A DNA stretch of 64,000 nucleotides from Nipponacmea schrenckii. Lineage: Eukaryota > Mollusca > Gastropoda > Lottiidae. Both the position numbers and the translations under genes were made by a program. Positions 24,500 through 36,421 of the stretch are shown in pieces; the first letter of the stretch is position 1, and every line of letters starts with the position of its first letter. The notes beneath the pieces were generated by a model. That model saw only the letters and a list, made by a program, of their open reading frames with translations, did no database searches and was not told the DNA's origin. Location: NCBI GenBank assembly GCA_030562195.1, contig JAUJPP010000005.1, forward strand, positions 4,956,826 through 5,020,825. The letters are read 5' to 3'.

Positions 24500-25869
24500 T
24501 CAGATTTCTCCACTCCCCTCATCCACTGTAGAATCAGCGACTATTTGATCACAAGAGGGATCATTTTGACATTGAGGTCCACACCATATAGAGCCACAAC
24601 ACGTACAAGCTATGTCATGGAACCAACAGAGTATAGAAGCAAATTTACAACATCCGGGATAATTTCCACAACACCCGGTTTGACCTGCTTTTAATCCCCA
24701 CCCGTACGGGTAATCCTTTAAATTACACTCTGATATTTCATTGGTTGAATGTCTGAAATGAAACAATTTCATTGGTTGAATAAAAGACTATATGAAACCC
24801 AGAAGTGTTCACACCCACTTATCTTTACAAATCGGCTCTCTGACTGAATAAGCTACACCCCTCCCCCCTCTGAATATTATAAAAGAAATAGAAAATGGGG
24901 GTTGAACCCCTCACCAATGGTTGTAGATGAGGGGAAATAGACACTGAAAATGAAAGTAGTACACTTACTGAAGAGAAGTTGGTGTATCCTTACAAGGAGG
25001 TTTATATTGCCATACTGTATCAGTGTTAGTTGGTAGAGTACTTGTTGTTATACTTGGAGTTTTGGTTGTAATAGTATTAATATTAGGAGTTTTTGTTGTA
25101 ATATTAGAAGTTTTTGTTGTTAAACTAGTAGTATTTGTTGTTAAATGATTAGTGTAGGTTTTTAAATTTGTAGTGTTTGTTGTTAAATTACTAGTTTTTG
25201 TTGTTAAATTTGTAGTGTTTGTTGTTAAATTTGTAGTGTTTGTTGTTAAATTTGTAGTGTTTGTTGTTAAATTAGTGGTTTTTGTTGTTAAATTACTAGT
25301 GCTTGTTGTTAAATAAGGAGTTTTTGTTGTTGAACTAGTAGTGTTTGTTGTTAAAGTAGTATTTTTTGTTGTTAAATTAGTAGTGTTTGTTGTTAGATAA
25401 GGAGTTATTGTTGTTGAACCATTAGTTGTTGTTGTTGAATTAGTTGCTGTTGTTGTTGACCCAGTAGTAAGTATTGAACTGGTAGTGTTTGCTGTAAGAC
25501 TAGTAGTTTTTGTTGTTGAGCTATTGGTATTTGTTGTTGGCCTAGTTGTTGTTGCATTTGTAGTTTTTGTTGTGAAACTAGTAGCTATTGTTGTTGAGCT
25601 ATTAGCTAGTACAATAGCGTTTGTTGTTAAACTAGAGGCTTTTATTGTTGAGTTGTTCAAAGTAATTGGTACGGTAGTGTTTGTTGTTGAACTATTAATT
25701 TTTGTTGTTGAGTTTATGGTAGTTTTTGTAGTTGAACTATGTATATTTGTGGTAGTGCTAGTGATTGTTGTAGGTGTGCTGCATTTTTCCCCGTCACATA
25801 AATCTCTTTTCTCTCTGTCTCGAACTCTCACGAGCAAATTCTCGAATGTCATCTTATTGCTCCTTGGAA
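24500..25869 (-). CDS. Mucin-like Thr/Asn/Ser-rich protein with compact Cys-rich C-terminal domain, 5' end missing
   Basis: Two minus-strand exons: 24969-25869 and 24500-24752 (stop at 24500-24502). The donor CAGTAAGT and acceptor TTTCATTTCAG join in phase 2 to read TSLQHSTNEISEC. The upstream exon starts after an acceptor at 25870 in phase 1, so at least one 5' exon, expected to hold the signal peptide, was not found. The product visible is about 383 residues. Its N-part (VRVRDREKRDLCDGEKC) is followed by about 240 residues of near-repeats of TTNTTNLTTKT type, offering many N-glycosylation (NxT) and O-glycosylation sites. The final 80 residues include CCGNYPGCC, CWFHDIACTCC and CGPQC, 12 cysteines in about 50 residues. 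No family is named for this domain here. An extracellular mucus or matrix protein is inferred. Confidence 0.7.
25070..25765 (-). repeat. Coding 15/30-bp repeats of the mucin-like exon
   Basis: On the plus strand the unit reads TTTGTTGTTAAATTAGTAGT with variations, about every 30 bases (two 15-base half-units). On the minus strand it encodes Thr-Thr-Asn-Thr-Thr-Asn-Leu-Thr-Thr-Lys. The frame is maintained throughout. Confidence 0.85.
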
Positions 25870-27910
25870 CTGAAACAAGATAGACAATCGTATAAGATAT
25901 TATATAGCATTGTGGGCTCTCTACAAGACCAACCTTATCTCTTTCTGTGACTAAATTATTTACTACAAACATCAACTAAGTCGGGTCTATCTGTTAATAA
26001 AGGCTTTACTACAAACCTCGGCTTAGTAGGGACATAACTGATTTACTACAAACTTTATGTAAGTAAGGTTTAACCATTTAAAAATGATCTATGCAGTGTA
26101 CAATGGGTTAATTTAAGAAGGGACCATGTATATGAATTACAAGAAAGAAATTGACCAACCATGTCTGGCTTGTATTATAAAAATAACTGGAATGGTACAC
26201 ACAACGAATATCAAAACATGAAATTCCATCTGCTTCATTCTATAACAGAATTAAGTTCTTCATCACATTCCTGTATTATATTTCCTGACGATGGTTGCGT
26301 ATCCAAAAACGTACATTTAACAAAACTGTCAATCACTTTTTTAAATCACGTGATTAACCTGGTTCCATATCCAAAACGTACATTTAAAAAAAACCCGTCA
26401 ATCACTTTGAAATCCTCCACAAAATCAGAAAATTAGCCTAGATTTGTTCTTTGATAATGAAATACAACACTTTTTATGGCACCTTTAAAAAGTAGATCAC
26501 TAAAAAGTCACATCTATGACGTTTGAAGTGACATCCATATAAAACTTTCTACGTTTTTCCCTTTTGAATTTTTAAAATCTTCGCTTCAATGAGGTACTTC
26601 GTAGGTGAATTGAAAACACTCTGTTAAAACTATCAACTTAATCTTGTAGCTTTCACTTAGCATGAAGTTTTCAAGTTTATTTTAGAAAATTAGGATTTTT
26701 GCCAAAAATGTGTTGAATGACTCTAGATATTGCATGTTAGACATTTTGACATGCTCTTCTAGTTGCCAACAGATACAACGAATTCACATTTTTTCTACTT
26801 TTTTTTCATCTTTCAATAACAGAAGTTTTTGAATTAATTTTTAAGCTATTTTCATTTGGAAATAAAATGAATGGAATCGAGGTATACAACTGTTTGTTCC
26901 GAGAGGCAACACCAATCAGTGTGTAATGAGGGAAGATTTGCCATAAAAAGGGGTATTTTTTCGACCTATGCAGGGATTGAACCCCGAACCTTCAGGTTAC
27001 CAAGAAAGCATCCAGGTCACGTAGACGGATCGTGTAGGTTTCTTAAGGGTACAAAAGGGGCTGTCCTGATTTTGTTTTTGTTTTTTTAAAACATTTTTCG
27101 TCGTAAAGGAAATATTTTTATTAGAATAATAGAATAACAGTCGTAAGTCGTTCTATTGATTCCTTTTGTCATATGATTGATTACCGACATTTTTGTTACG
27201 TAACGTCTATGTAAAAAAAAACTGTAGTACAGAACGTCCTAGGCTGTTTCGAAACGTCTTTGACAAAACCGGAAGTTGTTAAATATCATCTGCTACAAAA
27301 TTTTGTAAGTGTTTTTTATTGTTCTGTTTGATTTACCGTCTTTTGTTAAAGTTTCATGAAACTGCATTAGATAATGTTAGTCTTTAGTGCAAAAATCAGA
27401 CTATCCAGACGACATGCTACTGTTGCTAGGGACGGACAGAGCCAGAGGAACCGGAGGGCCGAGGGGAGGGGCAGTGCCAATGACAATGCCGACTGATGAA
27501 GTCGGCTCTCGTTTGATGCCAATATTTACAAATTTAGCTGCCCCATTCTCTCTTCACAACTGCAAGTTTCTTATTTTGTAATTCATAATCCCCATAAGCA
27601 AAGGATGAGGCATTTTTCTCTAAGAGATCCATCTGTAGACATCATATAATTCACGCAATGTGACTTAGTCATAAGCCCCTATTTTGTACCGTACACAAAG
27701 CACGTGTATGCCGACACGGAACTTTGCAAATTTTATGGATAGCACCCTAAATTATCCCAAAACTATTCATTTGAATATTTCTAAACCAAATGTCTATTTG
27801 TATTTCAGTAAGGTTTAAAAAAGAATGACAAGAAGCTGTCAAGTTTCTGAACGGAAATCTATAAGCATTAAATAAAGGAGCCTATTGTTTTAAACAGTGT
27901 CTGCTAGAAA
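25870..27910. other. Intergenic region between mucin-like and U1-finger genes
   Basis: It should contain the missing first exon and promoter of the mucin-like gene (minus) and the 5' end of the U1-finger gene (plus). Neither could be fixed from splice signals. At 26299-26340 and 26368-26410 a segment with AACGTACATTTAA and GTCAATCACTTT is duplicated. At about 26950-27020 a minus-strand tRNA-like B box (GGGGTTCAATCCC) marks a probable SINE remnant. Confidence 0.4.
26940..27030 (-). mobile_element. Probable tRNA-derived SINE remnant
   Basis: On the minus strand GGTTCGGGGTTCAATCCCTG matches a pol III B box in a T-loop-like context, followed downstream by A-rich sequence. No good A box was found, so this is a degraded or partial element. 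Confidence 0.35.
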
Positions 27911-30474
27911 ATGGCGTCTTATTGTGATGTTTGCAGTGTTCAACTGAACTGTATGAAACAGTTTACACAGCATACAGAAGGGAAAGCTCATAAGAAGAAA
28001 CTGGCTCAGTTAGGTAATAATTACAATCTGATCTATCAAAAACAGTTTATTAAATTCAAATTAACACAGTCTCCCCAAGGCTGCGCTCATTCTATAACAA
28101 GCTACAGTATTCTTTATGTAATTTTAGCTGGTATCAGCACTGTGAATAAACCAAAGATAGAATTTGTACCAGAAGGACAGCTGCAGGTAAATACTGTACC
28201 GTATTTAATATTAGAGAGTTAAATATAGGGGAGGGGGGCAGGAGGAGGGGGTAAATAAAGATAACTTAGGTTCATGAGGATCCTTTCTACTAGTGTGAGT
28301 AATTATTGGGTTATCAATATCCAATTACAGCTGGATTAACTTGAGTAATTAGTAAAGATGACTTATTCAAGTTGGAGTTTGGTGTTCTACAATCGAAAGT
28401 TACCTCGTCCAAAATCGCAAGTTGACCCGTCCACAATCGCAAGTTAACCCGTCCACAATCACAAGTTAACCCGTCTGAAATTGCAAGTTAACCCATCCAC
28501 AATCGCAAGTTAACCCATCCACAATCGCAAATTAACCCGTCCACAATTGCAAGTTAACCCGATCACAATCCCAAATAAACCTGTCTACAACTGAAAGTTA
28601 ACCTGTCTACACAAAAAAAGTATGATATGAAAATGAAGGTCTTCCTATGTTAACTTATTGAATTTTAAAACTTCTTGCTGATTGGTATATGTATATATAA
28701 TTTCAGTCAGTTGATGCTAATAAAGTTAAAAATGAGAGCCATCAGACAAGTTCTCACCATTTCAACATCCTACCAGAATCATTATCTGAAGACTGGACCG
28801 AGTTGAAGTTCTGCCATCTGTGTAACAAAGTCTTGAATTCCGGACACCAGGCTCAACAACATTTCTCTAGTGTCAAACACCTCAAACGTATTGCTGCACA
28901 ATCTAACACTGGAGGTGAGTAATAGACTATATAGTATATCTGTTGGCTGCAGTTGAATAACTCAGTCTGTAGTGAGTGAGATTGTCATATGATAGGAGAT
29001 AAGGTGGCATGGCTTTCAAATCTTCTTCATGGTGAATAAAAGTATGATTCCTGTGCCAGTACTTCCTGGAATCTGTTCAGTGTTTATCTCATTCATCCAT
29101 TGATTGATTGATGATTGATTGATTGATTCATTGATTCATTCATTCATTCCATCTGTCAATTCATTCCTTCATATAAATTTTCTCCTTTCTAGAATCTGGA
29201 GCTCGAGGAACCAAGAGGAGTATTGTCAAAACAGAATATGAGGCAGATATTAGAGTAAGTAAAAAAATTAATCACTCAAACAAACAGCTTGATAAAAGAG
29301 TCTAAACTGCTTACAGCCTATTTACTTGATGTTCAGGACTAGGAATTGTTGTCCAGTAAACAGTAAAATGAATGGGAGGAAACCCTTATGATCACATATA
29401 CATGTATTAAAGTTTAGAATAGTTTATCTGTTATAGTAATATGAGAAATTATAACATAAGCATTTTTTATTGCTTCTACAGCAAAATGGGCCAGGAGATG
29501 GTCTAGGTTTTGATATTGACCCCAGCGAAGTTGAAGAGAAGAAATCCAAGATGGATGACACTTCATGTTACCTTTGTAATAAAACATTTACATCTCCGCA
29601 TGTAGCTAAGGCCCATTATAGCAGTATTAAACATCTTAAACGCTCAAAGGCTAATCAAAGTGAGTATTCATTCATTCATTCATTCATTCATTTATTCATT
29701 CATTTGATTGTTCATTTATCCTTATGATAGGACCATGTCCTTGTGTATTGGACCTAATTCTGACCCATGTAAAATATAGAGTCTATGTTTGTCTCTATGG
29801 GCTGAATATTAGATTGGACCATGTCCTTGTGTATTGGACCTAATTCTGACCTATGTAAAATAAAGAGTCTATGTTTGTCTCTATAGACTGAATGTTAGAC
29901 AGGACCATGTCCTTGTGTATTGGACCTAATTCTGACCCATGTAAAATAAAGAGTCTATGTTTGTCTCTATAGACTGAATGTTAGACAGGACCATGTCCTT
30001 GTGTATTGGACCTAATTCTGACCCATATAAAATAAAGAGTCTATTATTATTTATTATTATTATTCATTCGTTTCCTTTATTTATCCATTCTCTATTAGTT
30101 TATCCCATTGTCCAACCATATTGTGGTATTCATTAAGTCCTTTTAGGGAAAAATTAGTGATGACTTAGTTAATTATAGTTGTTTATCTGCAGATGCAGAG
30201 ATTGTTCCTAAAACCAATAAAGCAAGTACATTTGCCCCACCTGATCCAGAACCAGTACCAGACCCAGACCCTAGTGCAACTCCCCTACCCACTGATTACC
30301 AACTGAACAATGAATCATGGGAGGCTACAGTCACTGACACACCAAACACATACCAAGAATTCCGTGAGCAGAAAGCATTCTTGAACAACCAGCCTGCATC
30401 TGCTGGACATTTCTTCTGCTCTTTCTGTAAATTAGCTTTGAACTCCCAGACTCAAATAGATGCTCATAGAGCAG
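27911..30474 (+). CDS. U1/JAZ-type zinc-finger protein (ZNF346/ZMAT-like), 3' end unresolved
   Basis: Six exons: 27911-28013, 28128-28186, 28707-28914, 29193-29254, 29482-29659, 30193-30474. Phases agree; about 297 residues so far. It has four fingers of the C-x2-C-x12-H-x5-H type: CDVCSVQLNCMKQFTQH at the N-terminus, CHLCNKVLNSGHQAQQHF, CYLCNKTFTSPHVAKAH, and CSFCKLALNSQTQIDAH. The last finger is cut by the donor at 30475 (GGTATGA) before its second histidine, so a further exon is required. The nearest acceptors (30549 and 30792) both lead to GTTDV-stop and would leave the finger incomplete. Spacing and KHLKR sequences after the fingers are typical of dsRNA-binding or nuclear-matrix fingers. 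A proline/aspartate-rich linker (PDPEPVPDPDPS) lies before the last finger. RNA binding is inferred from family. Confidence 0.75.
28253..28385 (+). repeat. Single copy of 75-bp family A plus its 3' flank
   Basis: ACTTAGGTTCATGAGGATCC and CTTTCTACTAG match the unit of the 16605-17040 array. The following TTACAGCTGGATTAAC and AGTAAAGATGACTTATTCAAG match the sequence right after that array. This shows the unit and flank belong to one dispersed element. Confidence 0.7.
28388..28617 (+). repeat. 22-bp tandem repeat in U1-finger intron 2
   Basis: About ten copies of CCGTCCACAATCGCAAGTTAAC type units at 22-bp spacing, diverging toward the 3' end. Confidence 0.85.
29722..30065 (+). repeat. 86-bp tandem repeat (family B) with ATT-rich tail
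   Basis: Four copies start at about 29731, 29817, 29903 and 29989 (GACCATGTCCTTGTGTATTG). The unit includes GTAAAATAAAGAGTCTATG and TGTCTCTATAGACTGAATGT. The array ends in AAATAAAGAGTCTATTATTA followed by TTATTATTATT. It follows a separate ATTC microsatellite at 29665-29705. Confidence 0.9.
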
Positions 30475-30956
30475 GTATGATCTTATCTCTTTCTATACCA
30501 GCAATAGTCATGAAATGTCATGAAACACTTAATGTTTGTGGAATTGCAGGAACCACAGACGTCTGACTTGAGAATTGGAATGGTGCAAATTGACGTTCAA
30601 CTTGGTCAACTATAGGCCTATACAGTACAGAAAAAATCTTTTAAGCTAAACTTGTGGCCTTCCAATGATATTAAGAAAATTACAAAAATCTGATTGAGAA
30701 TTGGAATGGCGTAAATTGATTCTATCAGTGTCCCTGATACACTTACAAAATTTAGAAAAACTCTTTACAATCCCTTTAAATAGTTGAATTGCAGGAACCA
30801 CAGATGTCTGATTGAAAATTGTAATGATGTAAATTGATGCTATTAGTGTCAGTGTCCTTTATGCACATAACAGTTAAGACAATCTTTATAAATTTAATTG
30901 GTTTCAGTTTAGCGTTGTAGCATTATGGTTTACAAAGCTTTAAGATCACCAGTATT

Positions 30957-31260
30957 AAAATTTAATCCCGATTAGGTGAGGATCAACTTACATCTTAGCC
31001 AATGGTTAAGTCAGGATCTGGGTTAAACTTTATCCTACTATATATATAAAGCTGTGTTTTATTACTGGCTTGACAAAGCTAGGATTAAGTTTTTTTTAAT
31101 TTGGAAATTTAATCCAGATTAGGTGAGGATCAACTTACATCTTAGCCAATGGTTAAGTCAGGATCTGGGTTAAACTTTATCCTACTGTATATATATAAAG
31201 CTGTGTTTTATTACTGGCTTGACAAAGCTAGGATTAAGTTTTTTTTAATTTGGAAATATG
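30957..31260 (+). repeat. 147-bp tandem duplication
   Basis: GATTAGGTGAGGATCAACTT at 30970 recurs at 31117 with almost perfect identity over the whole unit, then a partial third copy near 31265. The near identity indicates recent duplication. Confidence 0.85.
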
Positions 31261-31429
31261 ATCCAGATTAGTTGCGGATCATTGTAAAGTATCTTGCATA
31301 AATTTTACGAAGTCTTATTTGTTTTACTAGTGGTGAATTTATACTTGTTAGTGTAATATTAAAGGTTTGTTATCAATTGTCCTGTATATTTCATATATTG
31401 CTGATTATTTCAACAGTATGTGGTTTCAT

Positions 31430-31735
31430 CTTAAGACCATTTCAAAACGTAGTGTAGTGGGCTTAATGTAGTGGGCTTAGTTTAATATGGGTTAATAAAA
31501 CCATTTCAAAACGTAGCATAGTGGGCTTAGTTTAATATGGTTAAATGATCCATTTCAAACAGATATGTGGCGGTATGCAACTGTTTGTTCTACTCTATTT
31601 AGCCATTTAGCACTATTCTTTCTTGCTTAGAAGCCAAGCAGGTATTTGGTGGTATGCAACTGTTTTTTTTTTCTCTCTATTTAGCCTTTAAGCACTATTC
31701 TTTCTGGCTTAGAAGCCAAGCAGTTTCTATCTGCC
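31430..31735 (+). repeat. Short duplicated segments downstream of the U1-finger gene
   Basis: CCATTTCAAAACGTAG with GTGGGCTTAGTTTAATATGG occurs twice at 31438-31550. GGTATGCAACTGTTT through CTTAGAAGCCAAGCAG occurs twice at 31572-31640 and 31652-31722. Confidence 0.75.
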
Positions 31736-33760
31736 TGCTCCTTATGTCGATATAAAACAAGACAAAAACTTCAAGATTGCCGATTTATTCTGGTCATTAG
31801 AAATAATAAAATTCATGATTAGACTACAAACAATAAATAAATAATCTATTATAAACTGGAGTTATTTCCCTTGAGCCATATCTTGAAGGATGTTATTGGT
31901 ATTGAATACATCAACCAATCAAATTAAGGCAAGGATTATAATGAATATTCATGAAGTGATAATTGAGACCATATAAGGATGAACTAATAATGCATTCCCA
32001 GATTTCATTTATTGCATTATTACTTCGCCGTTATTTGTAACAAACGCCAAACAAGTGTTTGTAGAATATGCTTAAGAAATACATATTTCCTCAAAGGTTT
32101 TCTCGTTATTCAATGAAAGAAAATCACTTAATAGAAATAAGTTTGGAATCCTACCACGATCATATCATAAATAAAACGATTTTGCACAGAAAAAGTATAA
32201 CATTTACATTTAAATTGAAGAAAAAAAAGGTATCATAATGAAAGAAAGTGAATCTTCAAATGTGTCCTGATATAAAACGATTTTTTGCAAATAAAAGTAA
32301 AGCTCCTCGACACTTTGCATTGGAATTGAAAAAAAAGCACGTGCATTTTGAAATTTTGCATTTGATGGACACTTTAATAGCGACTGAGAATATCTCCCAA
32401 AATATCTGAACCGTATCTTGAACTGAATCGTTTATTCCAACTTCCTCGTTTTCCTGGTGCTGTATTCTTACATCTAAAAATAGAAACATGCAACTAAAAT
32501 TTCCCACTTTTTTAAGAATCTTGCAGATCGTTTTTGAATATAACTGGGTGTTTGCTAAATCGATCATGCAGACCGGAATTATCAACAAACTGTAAATAGA
32601 TCAAAAGCAATACTAAAAAAAATCTTTGACCTTGTTTTAATAATGCACGTGCATAATAAAAGGGGTGTCTCTAATTCTACTATGCAGTAAATCATGACTA
32701 AAAGCCTGTGTCTAAGCTATTGAATATTGCTAAATATAAATAAGCGTATTCATTGGGTTGTGATAAAACGCAAAAATTTGGATGCGGGAGAAAACGTGGG
32801 TGCTTTAGCTCAAAATGAATGTGGTTATTGCATGGTATATCGGAAATTCGGAACATGCTGACTCTATAATGGACAGCTTCATTAATAATTTTCAATACAT
32901 ACCGGTACGCTTTGTAATTTTGAAAATTTATTAGAAGGCATAAGACTAAGTTCGTAACAGCTTAACATTGTATAGAAAAAGTCGCTGTGGTGTAATAACA
33001 AATGCACTGAAGGACAAGAACGTATGCGATCAGGCTGCAAAATATGGGTCAAAAATTTGAAAGAACATGATTGAGCAAGAGGACTAAACGATCGCATCTG
33101 ACATCCACGAATTCAAGCTAGAGTAAGCATGTTCCAGAATACACAGGGATCAATCAAAGGGAGGGAAGGGTGTAAAATTGTGAAAAAATGTACTCTACCT
33201 ATATTCTTCAGGTAAACTTAACAAATAGAACAAACTGTAAACAAAATAAATAGTCTAAAATCTACTATATTGAAATAAACAGGTGCTTGTGACGTCATGC
33301 TCTAACATAAGGGGATGAGGCCTGCGTGGACTACGTTCTAATTAAACTATTAGAATATCATTTACTTGGGTTTTTTTAAATCTAGGGCCTAAATAAAGAT
33401 ATATTTATTTTCTATGTGGATATTCCGAAATGACATACAAGTCGATAAAGCCATGTCGCCGAATGGCCTCTGACTGATATGTATTGTTTTGCAACAAACT
33501 TTGAATTGAAATTTCGAAATGATATTCTATATATAGGAAGACAAACCCACCAAAATACGAATTTAATTGAAAGACAAATTGAAATCTTTTGTCATATTTT
33601 GATGGATTTGGCTGAAGCTAATGCTTGAAAAATCTATAAAAAATCTAAATCTAAGGTATTTCTAAATCGAAGGTTCAATATCTAGAATTAAAATAGATAA
33701 AAAAGTAAGTTTGTGGCATGCAAAATATTTTGTTGGAAAAAGTTTTAACTGCTCATACGT
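31736..33760. other. AT-rich intergenic sequence, no gene seen
   Basis: Short open frames occur on the minus strand but lack splice context, domain-like composition or start signals. A missing 3' exon of the U1-finger gene could lie here but none was recognised. Confidence 0.4.
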
Positions 33761-33769
33761 CTCCTCTAG

Positions 33770-34300
33770 TAATGGCGTTGACTTAAATACTGTATGACTA
33801 CCCATTGAAATACTATCTGTATGATTCGTCCATTGAAATACTGTCTGTATGATTCGTCCGGTAAAATACTGTCTGTATGATTCGTCCATTGAAGTACTGT
33901 CTGTATGATTTGACCATTGAAATACTGTCTGTCTGTATGATTCGTCCATTGAAATACTGTCTGTGTGATTCGTCCATTGAAATACTGTCTGTATGATTCG
34001 TCCATTGAAATACTGTCTGTATGATTTATCCAATGAAATACGGTCTGTATGATTCCTCCATTGAAATACTGTCTGTCTGTATGATTCGTCCATTGAAATA
34101 CTGTCTGTATGATTTATCCATTGAAATACTGTCTGTATGATTCGTCCATTGAAATACTGTCTGTATGATTCGTCCATTGAAATACTGTCTGTATGATTCG
34201 TCCATTGAAATACTGTCTGTATGATTCGTCCATTGAAATACTGTCTGTATGATTCGTCCATTGAAATACTGTCTGTGTGATTCGTCCATTGAAATACTGT
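33770..34300. repeat. 28-bp tandem repeat
   Basis: About nineteen copies of the unit ATTCGTCCATTGAAATACTG plus TCTGTATG. Since 28 is not a multiple of three, all three minus-strand frames read the same peptide in rotation, which produces several overlapping false ORFs up to 221 codons. Confidence 0.95.
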
Positions 34301-34639
34301 GTTATTGTCTAAGCAACAATATTTCACGATGAAAACTAGATGAAAATCGTTTTCATCTTTGTGAGTACATGTATGTCAAGAAGAATTTCGTAGAAATGTT
34401 CATAAGAGATTGCTGAGATGTGTAAAAATAAAAAACAATCCTAATTGACGATTTAAGTAGCTTACTTAACTCTGGTTTTGTCACCCCTCTAATCTCTGAT
34501 TTATCTCCTGAACCGGTAAGTATTTGGCTTTTTGTATAATGCATCTTCTCTAGAGAATTGTAAGTCAGTAACCAAAAATAGTTTACTCGGTCATTATTTT
34601 CAAATTCCTCAGGTGTATATATTAATGCCTATAAACTAT

Positions 34640-34980
34640 AATATTGGTATTTAAAGATATACTCAAGACCTTAGTATTTAAAAGTATACTAAATTCATTG
34701 GTATTTAAAAAATTTTACTGAAATCCCTCGGTATCAAAAATTTTTACTGAAATCCCTCGGTATCAAAAAATATACTAAAGTACTCAGTATCAAAAAAGAA
34801 ATACTAAAGTTCTTAGTATTTAAAAGTACATGTATACTAATATCACTTGGTTTTTAAAAAAATACTAAAATCCCTTGGTATTTAAAAGGTACTAAAGTAC
34901 TTAGTATCAAAAAATAAATACTAAAATCCCTTGGAATTAAAAAGGTACTAAAATCCCTTGGTATTTAAAAGAGACCCTAT
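34640..34980. repeat. Degenerate AT-rich tandem repeat
   Basis: Irregular units of about 30 bases built from TTGGTATTTAAAA and ATACTAAAATCCC, repeated roughly ten times. Confidence 0.75.
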
Positions 34981-35779
34981 GAGGTCACAAAGGTATTGAT
35001 ATAGTAAGTAGATGAATGAATAAAATGTTATTACTTTTTAAAAGATTTGGGTGGTTTAGTTTAAAACGTCTGGATGAAGTAAAAAAAAAATGACTCAATT
35101 TTCCAGCTTTTTTGCAATAAACAACCACATTGATGGCTATTCAAGATCTGATGTTCATTGGTTTAGTGTGGCATTTTAAAATTTGGCTTGTTGAAGTTAA
35201 GTTACCGCCTTTACAATAAAACACGGAGGTATATTTTGCTTTCAATATGTCTGAAGAACTCTACCACAAAGTCGATATTATTCTTTTCAAAGTTCACCTC
35301 CTCCTCCTTTTTGTTCTATTTTACAAACTGTGAATTGAGGACATATAAATAAAGAATTAAAAAAAAAACATTTGAAACTGTCGTTATTCTTGTATATGTC
35401 GTACTTACATCTCTCGCCTTGTCTCCCAAGAGAATAAAAATTTGATTTAGTATTTTTTATCACTTGTTTTTATCCCATTTACACAATTAGCGATCTTAAT
35501 TGAATTTGTTTTGATTTAAAATAAGAAAACGTGACATATTTTTGATTGTTTTTGTTTTTTATGAGACTATACAAGCTTATAATACCGAGTCATTGTTCAT
35601 AAAGAAAATTAACCCCAATCTTTTGTCATTTTTTTCTGGTCCCGTCGGCTTTAGGGACCGTATAAATTTCCATTAGTGCGGTATGTCAAACTTTTATTTC
35701 AAATGTATTATCATAATTTTCGTTTCATGAACGTCTTTTTTTTTACATTTAATGTCAATTTGATAGATATATCGTCATT

Positions 35780-36150
35780 TCCTTATAACCCCACTGTCAA
35801 TGCTCGTCATCCTTTTTAGTCGTTATTTTCTAAAGTCGTTATTTTCTAAAGTAGTCATGAACAGATACGTCGTTATCGATGAACGCCATTATCCGACCAC
35901 TTTTTAAAATCCGTTACCAACGTTCGTCATTGTTCGAATTGCTATTCGTCACTATTTTCGTCAGTATTTTGAAACGTACGTCATTGTGGACGTCATTAAA
36001 ATGCGACGTCATTTAAGTTCCGCCACTTTTCGTCAACGTTATCAAAGTCGCGTCATAATCTCTCGCCATTATCAAAGTACGTCATAATCTCGCGACAATA
36101 TCTTAAGCCCCCTCATAATCTCGCGACAAACCGTTTACAGACACGGTTAT
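35780..36150. repeat. Degenerate cluster of CGTCATT/CGTTATC words
   Basis: Words such as CGTCATT, GACGTCATT, CGTCATAATC and CGCGACAA recur every 15-25 bases. They form a diverged satellite that is rich in TGACG-type sites when read on the minus strand. It lies immediately downstream of the small secreted peptide exon. Confidence 0.6.
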
Positions 36151-36217
36151 CAACACCCCGCCAAAATCTTGCGACGTTGTTAACGTCCGTGACCTGCCTC
36201 TAGCTTTCTGTACTTAC

Positions 36218-36421
36218 GGTGGTCTGGATCCTGGTTTGCATTCATTAAAACATTCAAAATATTCTTTACAACAATCGACATCAATGTTCACTGAAATTTG
36301 TTCTCTTTTGCACGTAAATAAATTCACCATACACTTTGTCACACCCTGACACTTTGATTCTGATTGGCTAATGTATAAGATGGCAACCAATAATAAAGCC
36401 AGCATTGTAAACCGTTTCATT
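36218..36421 (-). CDS. Small secreted cysteine-rich peptide, one exon of a longer gene
   Basis: The acceptor TTAATTTCAG lies one base before ATG, so the 5' UTR is in a separate exon. The exon ends at 36218 on the strong donor GTAAGT. It encodes 66 residues plus two bases: a clear signal peptide (MKRFTMLALLLVAILYISQS) followed by a 46-residue cysteine-rich part. Spacing is C-x5-C-x6-C, then a CC pair, then C-x3-C, seven cysteines in all, so one more is expected in the missing exon. Without splicing the frame would stop after Arg-Pro-Pro. No family was recognised; such peptides in invertebrates include matrix, antimicrobial and signalling peptides, and nothing here decides between them. The downstream exon was not found. 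Confidence 0.55.

Noticed and set aside
27387..27581. 64-codon plus frame (MQKSDYPDDMLLLLGTDRARG) as a first exon
   Set aside because: No donor links it in phase to a downstream exon, and composition after the first 40 codons looks non-coding; at most 5' UTR.
33662..34327. 221-codon minus-strand frame (NHTDSISMDESYRQYFNG)
   Set aside because: Produced by a 28-bp tandem repeat; all three frames show the same rotating peptide.
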